This document shows, one piece after another, positions 18,790 through 27,433 of a stretch of 64,000 nucleotides of DNA. Position numbers and translations under genes: made by a program. The stretch is from Bacteroidota bacterium (GTDB taxonomy: Bacteria > Bacteroidota > Bacteroidia > Bacteroidales > Dysgonomonadaceae). The notes under the pieces were generated by a model, which ran no database searches, had not been told where the DNA came from, and was given only the letters and a program-made list of their open reading frames with translations. Location: positions 186,001 through 250,000 of the forward strand of contig JAEZGN010000030.1 of the NCBI GenBank assembly GCA_023437305.1. Reading direction: 5' to 3'. The number at the start of each line of letters is the position of its first letter. Positions within the stretch are counted from its first letter, which is position 1.

Positions 18790-20361
18790 ATGAAAAAATC
18801 GACAATTTGGATACTCGCAGCAATAATGGCTGTAGCATTCTTTGGTCTGTTGTATTTACAAATAACCTATTTACGCGAATCAATAAGATTGAGGAGCGAT
18901 CAGTTTAATGAAGCGGTAAACCGTAGTTTGGCTCAAATTTCAAGAAATTTGGAACTCGATCAAACAAAAAAATATCTGGATGAAGCGTTCATTGAAACAC
19001 AGAAGAAGGATGCAGCGGCTTATAATCGCTCTATGGCATTAAGAAATCAGCCACAGGAAGAAACTGTTACACAGCAGCAAAGAACAAAGATGACGGCGCC
19101 CGACGGTACAGTCATTTATATGGAACACAATGTGACTACGGTACAAACAACACCGCCTAAACAGGTATTCCAGTCGCCCAAAAGCGGTACAAATGCTATC
19201 TCAAAAACGTTCTTCGACCTACAAGAAGAACAGATAAAGAGGTACTTATATGAGAAAGATATCATGAATGATGTCTTGAACAGGATATTTAAATCGGCAA
19301 GTGACGTGCCTATAGAAGAAAGGATAAACTTTAAAGATCTGGAAACTAAAATAAAGAATGAATTAAAAAACAATAATATAGAGTTGCTTTTCCAGTACGA
19401 AGTTGTAGATAAAAATGATAAGCCGGTTTATAGGCAACCGCGTTTTCTGGATAAAGACAAGAAATATGCATATCAACAAGTACTATTTCCGAATGATCCG
19501 CCCAATAAAGTTACATATCTGAAAGTTTACTTTCCTGACAAAGGGCATTATTTATCAAGTGAGGTATCATTCTTGTATCCGGCCATAATATTTACTTTTA
19601 TCTTGTTGGTTACATTCATAATAATAATATATATCACATTCCGACAAAAGCGTTTATCGGAAATGAAGAATGACTTTATGAACAATATGACCCACGAACT
19701 CAAAACACCGGTATCGACTATATCTTTAGCCGCCCAGATGTTAAAAGATGGGTCAATAACAAAATCACCCGAGGTATTTAAACATATATCAGGTGTAATA
19801 AACGACGAAACGGAACGATTGAGTTTTCAGGTAGAAAAAGTTCTTCAAATGTCGCTATTCGAAAAACAAAGAGCTACACTAAAACTCAAAGAACTGGATG
19901 CCAATGATATTGTAGTAGGGGTTGCAAACACATTCCAGATCAAAGTTGAAAAATTTGGAGGAAATCTCGATATTGATTTAGAAGCTACCGATTCAGCAAT
20001 CGAAGCAGACAAAATGCATATAACAAATGTGTTGTTCAATCTGCTCGACAACGCCGTGAAGTACAGAAAAGAAGATGTTCCCTTGCAGCTGATGATTCGA
20101 ACGTGGAACAGCAATAATAAATTGTACATCGCTGTAGAGGACAATGGTATCGGAATAAAAAAGGAATATGTAAAGAAAATATTCGAGCGGTTTTATCGGG
20201 TATCAACAGGTAACAGACATGATGTCAAAGGATTTGGACTAGGACTTGCATACGTAAAAAAAATAATAGAAGATCATAAAGGAACAATAAAAGCCGAGAG
20301 TGAGCTGGGGAAAGGCACCAAATTTATAATTTGCCTGCCTATAATGAAGAGTAAAAGTTAG
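18790..20361 (+). CDS. rprX: sensor histidine kinase, RprX-like
   Basis: Membrane histidine kinase of 523 residues. TM1 lies at about 5-27, a periplasmic sensor region follows to about 255, TM2 is at about 258-283, then HisKA and HATPase domains. The phosphorylated histidine is H302 in THELKTP; the N box (LFNLLDNAVKY), G1 (DNGIGI), F (FERFYR) and G2 (GFGLGL) boxes are intact. The start MKKSTIW, the length and the following regulator resemble RprX of Bacteroides fragilis. The signal is not readable from sequence. The kinase and regulator genes are 31 nt apart. Confidence 0.93.
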   Translation: MKKSTIWILAAIMAVAFFGLLYLQITYLRESIRLRSDQFNEAVNRSLAQISRNLELDQTKKYLDEAFIETQKKDAAAYNRSMALRNQPQEETVTQQQRTKMTAPDGTVIYMEHNVTTVQTTPPKQVFQSPKSGTNAISKTFFDLQEEQIKRYLYEKDIMNDVLNRIFKSASDVPIEERINFKDLETKIKNELKNNNIELLFQYEVVDKNDKPVYRQPRFLDKDKKYAYQQVLFPNDPPNKVTYLKVYFPDKGHYLSSEVSFLYPAIIFTFILLVTFIIIIYITFRQKRLSEMKNDFMNNMTHELKTPVSTISLAAQMLKDGSITKSPEVFKHISGVINDETERLSFQVEKVLQMSLFEKQRATLKLKELDANDIVVGVANTFQIKVEKFGGNLDIDLEATDSAIEADKMHITNVLFNLLDNAVKYRKEDVPLQLMIRTWNSNNKLYIAVEDNGIGIKKEYVKKIFERFYRVSTGNRHDVKGFGLGLAYVKKIIEDHKGTIKAESELGKGTKFIICLPIMKSKS

Positions 20362-20392
20362 TTAAGCAAAATAAACTGTAAATAAGTAAGTT

Positions 20393-21106
20393 ATGGAAGA
20401 AAAATTGAAACTGTTTTTATGTGAAGATGATGAAAATCTTGGTATGTTGCTAAGAGAATATCTTCAGGCCAAAGGGTACGACACAGACCTCTACACCGAT
20501 GGAGAGGTTGGATACAAAGGCTTTGTTAAAGAAAAGTATGATTTGTGTATATTGGATGTTATGATGCCTAAAAAAGACGGTATCACTCTTGTGAAAGAGA
20601 TCAGAGCAATCAATACAGAAATACCTATCATATTCTTGACAGCCAAAAATATGAAAGATGATATTCTGGAAGGATTCAAAGCCGGAGCAGACGATTATAT
20701 CACGAAACCATTCAGCATGGAAGAACTTGTTCTTCGTATCGAAGCAATCTTCCGTCGTGTGAAAGGTAAAAGAAGTAAAGAACAACAGCTTTATCAGTTT
20801 GGTAATATGAACTTTGATACTCAAAAGCAAATTTTGACGATCAATGGCGAAAGTACTAAACTTACAACAAAAGAAGCAGAACTTCTTGCCCTATTGTGTG
20901 CTCATGCCAACGACATTCTGGAAAGAAATCATGCCCTAAAGCAAATTTGGGTGGACGATAACTACTTCAACGCTCGTAGCATGGATGTTTACATCACGAA
21001 GTTGCGTAAGCTATTAAAACCTGATCCAAGTATTGAGATCATCAATATACACGGTAAAGGTTACAAATTGATAGCTCCGGTAAACGAAGAAGAAAGCGCA
21101 GAGTAA
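20393..21106 (+). CDS. rprY: OmpR-family response regulator, RprY-like
   Basis: DNA-binding response regulator of 237 residues, partner of the kinase just upstream. The receiver domain (1-120) has acidic residues E11/D12, phospho-acceptor D55 in LDVMMPKKDG, T83 and K105. The winged-helix domain (about 135-232) is complete. Length and gene order match RprXY of Bacteroides. A strong terminator follows, closing the two-gene operon. Confidence 0.95.
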   Translation: MEEKLKLFLCEDDENLGMLLREYLQAKGYDTDLYTDGEVGYKGFVKEKYDLCILDVMMPKKDGITLVKEIRAINTEIPIIFLTAKNMKDDILEGFKAGADDYITKPFSMEELVLRIEAIFRRVKGKRSKEQQLYQFGNMNFDTQKQILTINGESTKLTTKEAELLALLCAHANDILERNHALKQIWVDDNYFNARSMDVYITKLRKLLKPDPSIEIINIHGKGYKLIAPVNEEESAE

Positions 21107-21125
21107 TAATTGTAATTATATATGA

Positions 21126-21165
21126 GAGGCTAATGATAGATATGATCATTAGCCTTTCTTTTTTA
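21126..21165 (+). terminator. terminator of the two-component operon
   Basis: Stem GGCTAATGAT/ATCATTAGCC with a 7-nt loop, then TTTCTTTTTT, about 20 nt after the regulator stop. Confidence 0.88.
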
Positions 21166-21320
21166 GTAATCCTATAACCTTTGCAAGAGGCAGCAAAAGC
21201 ATTATCTACATCAATCCAGAATAATAGTATTGATAAGTGAATTAAGAAGTAAAGTATGTCTTTTTAACTCATGCTTTTTTTATTTGTGCATTATCAGTGT
21301 CTTATATTTCATTTTTTTAC

Positions 21321-21328
21321 TAATTTTG
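21321..21328 (+). promoter_or_regulatory. -7 box upstream of fabD
   Basis: TAATTTTG about 40 nt before the fabD ATG matches TAnnTTTG. No good -33 box stands 19-20 nt upstream, so this rests on the -7 box alone. Confidence 0.45.
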
Positions 21329-21370
21329 CAGCCTGAATTGAATTGCTTATATAAATTATAAATATTAAAA

Positions 21371-22270
21371 ATGAAAGCATTTGTATTCCCAGGGCAAGGA
21401 GCTCAGTTTGTAGGAATGGGTAAAGACCTTTACGAAACATCTCCTGTTGCTAAAGAAATGTTCGAAAAAGCGAATGAGATTTTAGGATTCCGTATAACAG
21501 ACTTAATGTTTAACGGTACTGACGAAGATCTCCGTCAGACTAAAGTTACTCAACCGGCTATTTTCCTCCATTCGGTAATATTGGCTAAAACAATTGGCGA
21601 TGAATTTAAGCCGGATATGGTTGCGGGTCACTCTTTAGGAGAGTTCTCCGCTTTGGTTGCTGCCGGAGCCATGTCTTTCGAAGATGGTTTAAATCTTGTT
21701 TATAAACGTGCTCTTGCTATGCAGGAGGCATGCGAAATGAATCCTTCTACAATGGCAGCAGTGTTAGGATTGCCAGACGCTAAAGTAGAAGAAATATGTG
21801 CATCTATCAAGAACGAAATAGTTGTACCGGCTAATTATAACTGTCCCGGACAGGTGGTAATATCAGGTTCTAATGCAGGTATTGATGCTGCATGCGAATT
21901 GTTACTTGCTGCCGGAGCAAAAAGAGCTCTTAAGCTGAAAGTAGGAGGAGCATTCCACTCTCCATTGATGGAGCCTGCAAAAGTAAAATTATCGGAAGCT
22001 ATAAACAATACAATTATTACACGTCCTACATGTCCTGTATATCAGAATGTGTCTACAGTAGGAGAAACAGATCCTGCCGTTATAAAGGACAATTTGATAG
22101 CACAATTAACAGCACCTGTAAAATGGACTCAATCTGTAGAACATATGGTTGCAGATGGAGCTGTTGAATTTGTAGAGCTTGGACCGGGTAATGTTTTACA
22201 AGGTCTTGTAAAGAAAATAGCACCGCAGGTATCAGCAACAGGCAAGCAACAATTGGTTAGCTGCATTTAA
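21371..22270 (+). CDS. fabD: malonyl-CoA:ACP transacylase
   Basis: Transfers malonyl from CoA to acyl carrier protein, supplying fatty-acid synthesis. The 299 residues include the N-terminal GQGAQ loop, nucleophile S88 in GHSLGE, and catalytic H196 in GGAFHSPLM. Length is normal. The next gene, an RfbD-like reductase, begins 13 nt later and is probably co-transcribed. No other fatty-acid synthesis gene is adjacent. Confidence 0.97.
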   Translation: MKAFVFPGQGAQFVGMGKDLYETSPVAKEMFEKANEILGFRITDLMFNGTDEDLRQTKVTQPAIFLHSVILAKTIGDEFKPDMVAGHSLGEFSALVAAGAMSFEDGLNLVYKRALAMQEACEMNPSTMAAVLGLPDAKVEEICASIKNEIVVPANYNCPGQVVISGSNAGIDAACELLLAAGAKRALKLKVGGAFHSPLMEPAKVKLSEAINNTIITRPTCPVYQNVSTVGETDPAVIKDNLIAQLTAPVKWTQSVEHMVADGAVEFVELGPGNVLQGLVKKIAPQVSATGKQQLVSCI

Positions 22271-22283
22271 AAAATAAATCAAA

Positions 22284-23237
22284 ATGGCTTTTTTTTCAGG
22301 AAATAAACAAGCCGACGATCAAGATGAAACAGCGAAGAATATTTTTCTGTTCGAACTCGTTCAGAAAAATATTCTTGTTACAGGATCTAACGGACAGTTG
22401 GGAAATGAGATAAGACGAATATCGGCTAATCATGAAAACAACTTCCGTTTCTTCTTTACAGATGTAGCTGAGCTGGATATCACCGATCTTAGGGCTGTAG
22501 ATTCCTTTATAAAAGAAAATAATATAAACTATATTATCAACTGCGCAGCTTATACAGCTGTGGACAAAGCAGAGGATGATGTAGATTTATGTTATAAAAT
22601 CAATCGTGACGCTGTTGCCAATTTAGGGCAGGCAGCAACAAACAACAATGCTAAAGTTATACATATATCCACAGACTATGTGTATGATGGCACAGCAAAC
22701 AAACCTTATGTTGAGACTGATACGGTAAATCCTCAGTCAGTATATGGTAAATCGAAGCAAGAAGGCGAGGCTGAACTATTGAAAGCTTGTGCTAATAGTA
22801 TTATCATACGAACAGCATGGTTGTATTCTATTTTTGGGAACAACTTTGTGAAGACAATGATAAAACTGGGTAAAGAACGTGAAACACTAAACGTTGTAGC
22901 CGATCAGAACGGTACACCGACAAATGCGGCGGATCTGGCAAAGGCAATTGTAAAAATACTGGATTTCAGTGAAGCTAACGGATTTAAACCCGGGATATAC
23001 CATTACTCCAATGAGGGGGCTACTACCTGGTACGATTTCACATTAGCAATCCATAAAGAAGCAGGTATCAATACATGCAAGGTGAACCCTATAACGACCG
23101 AACAATATCCGGTAAAAGCCACAAGGCCTAAGTATAGTGTACTGGACAAAACGAAGATAAAATCTACATTCAACCTTACTATCCCTAAATGGGAAGAAAG
23201 TTTAAACAATTGTATTAAAGAATTGTTATCTATTTGA
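22284..23237 (+). CDS. rfbD: dTDP-4-dehydrorhamnose reductase-like enzyme
   Basis: Short-chain dehydrogenase of the RfbD/RmlD family, which reduces dTDP-4-dehydro-L-rhamnose in the last step of dTDP-rhamnose synthesis for surface glycans. The NAD(P) loop GSNGQLG is at 34-40 and the catalytic Y154/K158 pair is in YGKSK. Relatives usually begin right at NILVTG; here about 28 extra residues precede it, including the odd near-echo KNIFLF before KNILVTG, and no other start codon lies close to the domain. Codons 3-5 contain a run of eight T. No other rhamnose genes (rfbA, B, C) are adjacent. Confidence 0.88.
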   Translation: MAFFSGNKQADDQDETAKNIFLFELVQKNILVTGSNGQLGNEIRRISANHENNFRFFFTDVAELDITDLRAVDSFIKENNINYIINCAAYTAVDKAEDDVDLCYKINRDAVANLGQAATNNNAKVIHISTDYVYDGTANKPYVETDTVNPQSVYGKSKQEGEAELLKACANSIIIRTAWLYSIFGNNFVKTMIKLGKERETLNVVADQNGTPTNAADLAKAIVKILDFSEANGFKPGIYHYSNEGATTWYDFTLAIHKEAGINTCKVNPITTEQYPVKATRPKYSVLDKTKIKSTFNLTIPKWEESLNNCIKELLSI

Positions 23238-23273
23238 ACTTAATTAATTCACAATCACATTTTAGCTATTAAA

Positions 23274-23828
23274 ATGAAAAAGATTTATCTTTTCAGTTTT
23301 ATCTTTTTGGGCACAATCATATCCTGTCAAAATAAGCAGTCTGAAAACAAACAAGCTCAGTTGGATACATTAAAAGTGGAACTTTCAGAAGCTCAATTGA
23401 GCAATAAAGCAGACAGCATGGACCTGACAAATATCACCAGACTAACTGAAAAAGAGTATACGGATTTACAGCTATTTAACGTTAAAGGTTTAGAAGGTTA
23501 CAGTGCAGAAGACTTATCGATGGGACGTATTTTATTGGCGAATGAGAGTGGTAAAATATTAACCGTACTAGTGATAACAGATGGTGAAATAACCGAATAT
23601 TTGTTAAGCTACGACAAAAGCGGCAACCTGCAAGATAATCTGCTTGTAGCTTACGAAGATATGGTAGAGTATTACAGCGAAGTATCATCAAAGATAAATA
23701 GTAAAGAGATTATTGTTCAGACTATAAATTTCACCTATAGCGACAACGATGATGACCAAGTGGAAAAATCAGATACTGCTTTTGTGAAATATCAAATTAC
23801 TCCCGAGTTTAAATTTATAGCTAATTAG
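23274..23828 (+). CDS. lipoprotein of unknown function
   Basis: I do not recognise this 184-residue protein. It starts with a lipoprotein signal peptide ending in TIISC (lipidation at C18), followed by a K/Q/N-rich stretch to about residue 45 and then a compact domain with several beta-like segments (ILLANESGKILTVLVIT and INFTYSD). It lies 36 nt after the RfbD-like gene and is closed by a terminator, so it may be the last gene of the fabD unit. Confidence 0.75.
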   Translation: MKKIYLFSFIFLGTIISCQNKQSENKQAQLDTLKVELSEAQLSNKADSMDLTNITRLTEKEYTDLQLFNVKGLEGYSAEDLSMGRILLANESGKILTVLVITDGEITEYLLSYDKSGNLQDNLLVAYEDMVEYYSEVSSKINSKEIIVQTINFTYSDNDDDQVEKSDTAFVKYQITPEFKFIAN

Positions 23829-23854
23829 CATATCTAATATTAAAAAATAAATCA

Positions 23855-23890
23855 ACAGAGGTTTTCGTACAAAGAGAACCTCTGTTTTTC
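23855..23890 (+). terminator. terminator after the lipoprotein gene
   Basis: Perfect 9-bp stem ACAGAGGTT/AACCTCTGT with a 13-nt loop and a TTTT tail, starting 27 nt after the stop. Confidence 0.87.
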
Positions 23891-24006
23891 ATTTATAGGT
23901 AATCAATAACATTGTGCTCTGACGTTTGACTATAGATATCAGAACCTTGTATTTTCTGTTTATTAAATTGTCTTATATTAAAGATCGTTAGTATTATTGA
24001 ATAAAG

Positions 24007-24058
24007 AAAAAGGTGACAACAAATAATATACTTAAAAGTGTTACTTTTGTTACTTTTT
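24007..24058 (+). repeat. recurrent three-arm intergenic element, copy B
   Basis: AAAAGGTGACA, then two GTTACTTTT units; 27 nt separate GTGACA from the first GTTAC, as in copy A. The upstream arm can pair with the first downstream unit (one bulged G, one G-U pair) or with the second. TACTTTTG is a -7 match ending 29 nt before the next ATG. Because the gene before it already has its own terminator, a promoter role fits best at this site. Confidence 0.6.
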
Positions 24059-24078
24059 CTGTTTAATTTGTTTTATAT

Positions 24079-24870
24079 ATGGAAGTTAAGAGAAAGGGAG
24101 CAAAATCCTTAAAAGATATACCGTCCGAAGTATTGCAACAACTGAATCTGGGTACGATAGAGTCGGTTAATCTGACAGAGTGGCTGGCTGTTGACCAAAA
24201 AGAGCTTTTGAAAAACGTTCTGCCGGAGAAATATGCGACGGCTTGTTTATCAGGCCTTGAAGTATTGGAAAAAGCAAGCACAATGCAAACAATACGCAGA
24301 ATAGGAGAAACGCTTTTGAGAGAAACGCTTCAGGATACAGATAAGAAGTTGCTCAAAGAACTTAAAAGTCACGTATCCGATAATGTACGCTGTTGGGCTG
24401 CCTATATGATAGGCTTAGACAAAACAATCTCTTTTGCCGATAAACTGGAAGCAATCAAAGATTTTGCCGCCGATGGTAATTTTGGAGTAAGAGAGATTGC
24501 GTGGATGGCTGTTCGTGAAGATATGGATCGCAATATAGAAAATGCTATACCGATATTATTAGCATGGACTAAAGACAAAGATCATAACATTCGCCGATTT
24601 GCATCAGAAGCGATACGTCCGAATGGTGTGTGGAGCAAACATATTGAAAAACTGAAGCAACAGCCCGAAATTGCTTTGCCAATTTTAGAAGCGTTGAAGT
24701 CGGACTCTGAAAAGTATGTACAAGATAGCGTAGGCAACTGGTTGAATGACGCAAGTAAAACCCGTCCCGATTTTGTAATTGAAGTTACAAATAAATGGGA
24801 AAGCAATAATCCGACAAAGGAGACGAAATATATAATAAAGAAGGCACTTAGAACGATTAACAAGAAATAA
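24079..24870 (+). CDS. DNA alkylation repair HEAT-repeat protein (AlkC/AlkD-like)
   Basis: A 263-residue all-helical protein built from HEAT-like repeats. The C-terminal half, with FASEAIRPNGVW, LPILEALKSDSEKYVQDSV and NWLNDASKTRPD, follows the pattern I know from AlkC/AlkD-type DNA glycosylases, which remove 3-methyladenine and other alkylated bases. It is shorter than AlkC of Bacillus, and I cannot confirm the catalytic aspartate or the tryptophans from sequence alone, so activity is inferred. The next gene starts 10 nt downstream, suggesting one transcript. Confidence 0.72.
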   Translation: MEVKRKGAKSLKDIPSEVLQQLNLGTIESVNLTEWLAVDQKELLKNVLPEKYATACLSGLEVLEKASTMQTIRRIGETLLRETLQDTDKKLLKELKSHVSDNVRCWAAYMIGLDKTISFADKLEAIKDFAADGNFGVREIAWMAVREDMDRNIENAIPILLAWTKDKDHNIRRFASEAIRPNGVWSKHIEKLKQQPEIALPILEALKSDSEKYVQDSVGNWLNDASKTRPDFVIEVTNKWESNNPTKETKYIIKKALRTINKK

Positions 24871-24880
24871 GAGATTAAAA

Positions 24881-26725
24881 ATGAAAAGAACTACATATAA
24901 TATACTTATTATATTATTGTTTCTGAATATCCTTTCGCTAAGAGGACAAGAGTCGATAGTCCCCGATTTGCAAAGATTGTATGAATATACAGACTCACAC
25001 TTTGTTGATCTGAGAGCAAAACAGCAACCATTGATCGGAGTCTCTGCAAGCCGGACAAGCAACGGAGGATCGAGCGTTCCCGGAACATATATAGAAGCAA
25101 TTCTCAAAGCCGGAGGGCGTCCTCTTATTATCCCTGTGATGACAAAAGGAACAGTCCTGAGAGATATTGTAAAGGATCTTGACGGATTAGTTATGACCGG
25201 TGGTGAAGATTTCAATCCGCTATACTATAAAGAACAGATTATCCCGGATATGAATGACATAGATTCTATCCGCGACATTTACGATTTGGCACTTTTAAAG
25301 TTGGCTACAGACCACAACGTTCCTGTATTGGGGATATGTAGAGGGGAGCAGGCGATCAATGTTGCTTTTGGAGGAACACTCTATCAAGACATTCCCACAC
25401 AGCACCACGATAAAAGTGTAAAACATAGGCAAAGTGAACCGAAGGAAATAGGCACACACAAAGTTTCTATTGCAGAAGATTCTCAGTTGAGTAAGATACT
25501 TGGAAAAACAGAAGTATTTGTCAACAGCTTCCATCATCAGGGTGTAAAAGATGTGGCTCCCGGATTCAAATTGGCAGCAACAGCACAGGATGGCATCGTG
25601 GAAGCGATAGAAGCCTATCCCGACAGAAGAATAATGGGTGTACAATGGCATCCCGAAGGACATGTTGCCGGGGGAGATACTACGATGCTGAAATTCTTTA
25701 AATTCATAGTTTCTGAAGCCGAAACTTTCAGAAAGGCAAAAGAACTGCATAAACATATATTTTCTATTGATACTCATTGCGACACTCCTTTAGAATTCAA
25801 AAAAGCAGGATTCGATATCAGAAAAAGAGAAAACAATCAGGTGAATATTCCTAAAATGGAAGAAGGCATGTTGGATGCTATTTTCTTTGCTGCCTATACG
25901 GCTCAAGGACCGCGGGATAAAGTTTCATCGCAGGCTGCCGTCGACAAAATAGAAGGATTGATAAAAGGTATTCATTTACAGGTAGAAAAAAATCAAGATA
26001 TCTGCGAAATAGCTTATACGACAGATGATCTTGCTAGAATAAAAAACGCAGGAAAGAAAGCTATTTTCATAGGAATAGAAAATGGTTATGGAATAGGGAA
26101 AGATATTGAGAATATTGCCCGATTCAAAAAAATGGGAGTGAATTATATTACGCTTTGCCATACCAAAGACAATGATATATGTGATACATCTAGCGATACA
26201 ACTCATGAATGGAACGGGTTAAGCCCCTTTGGCAAAGAGGTGGTAAGAGAGATGAACAAACAGGGAATCATGATTGACATATCGCATGCAAGTGAAAAGA
26301 CTTTTTGGGATGTTATCAAACTCTCTACTCAACCTATTATCGCTTCTCATTCGTCAGTACAAGCACTATGCTACCATGACCGAAACCTTACAGACAAACA
26401 AATGCAGGCTCTAGCCAAGAACGGAGGAGTTGTGCAAATATGTTTGGTTGATCTCTTTGTGAATAAAGATCGGAAAAAAGCATCCCTCACTGATGCTATA
26501 GAGCATATCGATTATGCCGTAAAAGTTGCCGGAATAGATCATGTAGGCATTGCTTCCGACTTTGACGGCGGTGGCGGGCTTATTGGCTGCAATGGCAGCA
26601 ATGATATGATTAATATTACGATGAAGCTTTTAGAGAAAGGTTACACGGATGAAGATATTGCTAAGATATGGGGAGGTAATTTCCTTAGGGTAATGGCTAT
26701 TGTTCAAAAAGGAAAACCAAAGTAA
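24881..26725 (+). CDS. exported C26 gamma-glutamyl hydrolase / M19 dipeptidase fusion
   Basis: Two hydrolases in one 614-residue exported chain. After a signal peptide (about 1-22), residues 45-285 form a class I amidotransferase-like peptidase C26 domain with nucleophile C153 (GICRGEQ) and H257/E259 (WHPEG). Residues 290-610 form a membrane-dipeptidase M19 domain with zinc residues H299 and D301 (DTHCD), E400 (GIENG), H469 (ISHAS), H490 (ASHSS) and D560 (SDFDG). Known relatives cut gamma-glutamyl bonds and dipeptides respectively. One inference is stepwise breakdown of gamma-glutamyl peptides, such as glutathione fragments or peptidoglycan stems, in the periplasm. Both active sites look complete. 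Confidence 0.88.
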   Translation: MKRTTYNILIILLFLNILSLRGQESIVPDLQRLYEYTDSHFVDLRAKQQPLIGVSASRTSNGGSSVPGTYIEAILKAGGRPLIIPVMTKGTVLRDIVKDLDGLVMTGGEDFNPLYYKEQIIPDMNDIDSIRDIYDLALLKLATDHNVPVLGICRGEQAINVAFGGTLYQDIPTQHHDKSVKHRQSEPKEIGTHKVSIAEDSQLSKILGKTEVFVNSFHHQGVKDVAPGFKLAATAQDGIVEAIEAYPDRRIMGVQWHPEGHVAGGDTTMLKFFKFIVSEAETFRKAKELHKHIFSIDTHCDTPLEFKKAGFDIRKRENNQVNIPKMEEGMLDAIFFAAYTAQGPRDKVSSQAAVDKIEGLIKGIHLQVEKNQDICEIAYTTDDLARIKNAGKKAIFIGIENGYGIGKDIENIARFKKMGVNYITLCHTKDNDICDTSSDTTHEWNGLSPFGKEVVREMNKQGIMIDISHASEKTFWDVIKLSTQPIIASHSSVQALCYHDRNLTDKQMQALAKNGGVVQICLVDLFVNKDRKKASLTDAIEHIDYAVKVAGIDHVGIASDFDGGGGLIGCNGSNDMINITMKLLEKGYTDEDIAKIWGGNFLRVMAIVQKGKPK

Positions 26726-26736
26726 ATTGCAATAAA

Positions 26737-26832
26737 TAGAACTGCCTGAAAGGATCTTATCTTTTAAACACGAGATGTTTCGCTTCGCTCAACATGACAA
26801 TAGACTTAGAGACTTCCTTTCAGCCAGTTCTA
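26737..26832. repeat. REP/MITE-like palindromic element
   Basis: A 96-nt element bounded by 18-nt inverted arms starting TAGAACTG and ending CAGTTCTA (one mismatch), with the segment CGCTTCGCTC inside a small inner hairpin (ATGTT/AACAT). The TTCGCTTCGCTCAACATGAC type of core is familiar from dispersed repeats in many bacteria. It sits between the convergent fusion-dipeptidase and rdgB genes, so it could also act as a terminator. No target-site duplication is clear. Confidence 0.5.
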
Positions 26833-26848
26833 CTTAGTATCTAATTGT

Positions 26849-27430
26849 TCAAATATTTTTTAAGAACTCACACAAAGCCTTTGTAGCTAATGCTCTGTGG
26901 CTTACGCTATTCTTCACCTCTGACCCTAATTGAGCAAATGTCTGATCGTATCCATCAGGTTGAAAAACAGGATCATAACCAAATCCCGCATCTCCCCTTT
27001 CTTCGGTGATAATACTACCCTTCACCTTTCCTTCGAACAGATATTCTTTACCATCCAATATCAATGCGATCACAGTCCTGAACTGTGCTTTCCTATTGGT
27101 AGCACCATCAAGCTCTTTGAGCAACTTTTTCATATTTGCCTTCGAGTCATGATCCCCTCCCGCATAACGGGCAGAGTATACTCCCGGAGCTCCGTTCAAA
27201 GCTTCAACCTCCAGTCCGGTATCATCTCCGAAGCAGTCATAGCCATATTTATCTTTTACGTAGCGGGCTTTTATCAGAGCATTTTCCTGTAATGTCTCTC
27301 CCGGTTCTTCAATATCTTCGTGGCAGCCGATATCTTTTAGGCTGAGTATATCAAAACTGCTTCCAACAACAGCTTTTACTTCTTCGAGCTTATGACTGTT
27401 GTTGGTAGCAAAAACTAATTTTCTTCTCAT
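26849..27430 (-). CDS. rdgB: non-canonical purine NTP pyrophosphatase (XTP/dITP)
   Basis: Ham1/RdgB family house-cleaning enzyme that hydrolyses dITP, XTP and ITP so deaminated purines stay out of nucleic acids. The 193 residues begin with the family signature LVFATNNSHKLEEV; the GDDTGLEVEALNGAPGVYSA segment and the C-terminal SHRALA motif are present. Length is normal. Its ATG follows the aminotransferase stop by 3 nt on the same strand, so the two are one operon. Confidence 0.96.
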   Translation of the reverse strand: MRRKLVFATNNSHKLEEVKAVVGSSFDILSLKDIGCHEDIEEPGETLQENALIKARYVKDKYGYDCFGDDTGLEVEALNGAPGVYSARYAGGDHDSKANMKKLLKELDGATNRKAQFRTVIALILDGKEYLFEGKVKGSIITEERGDAGFGYDPVFQPDGYDQTFAQLGSEVKNSVSHRALATKALCEFLKNI

Positions 27431-27433
27431 TTC

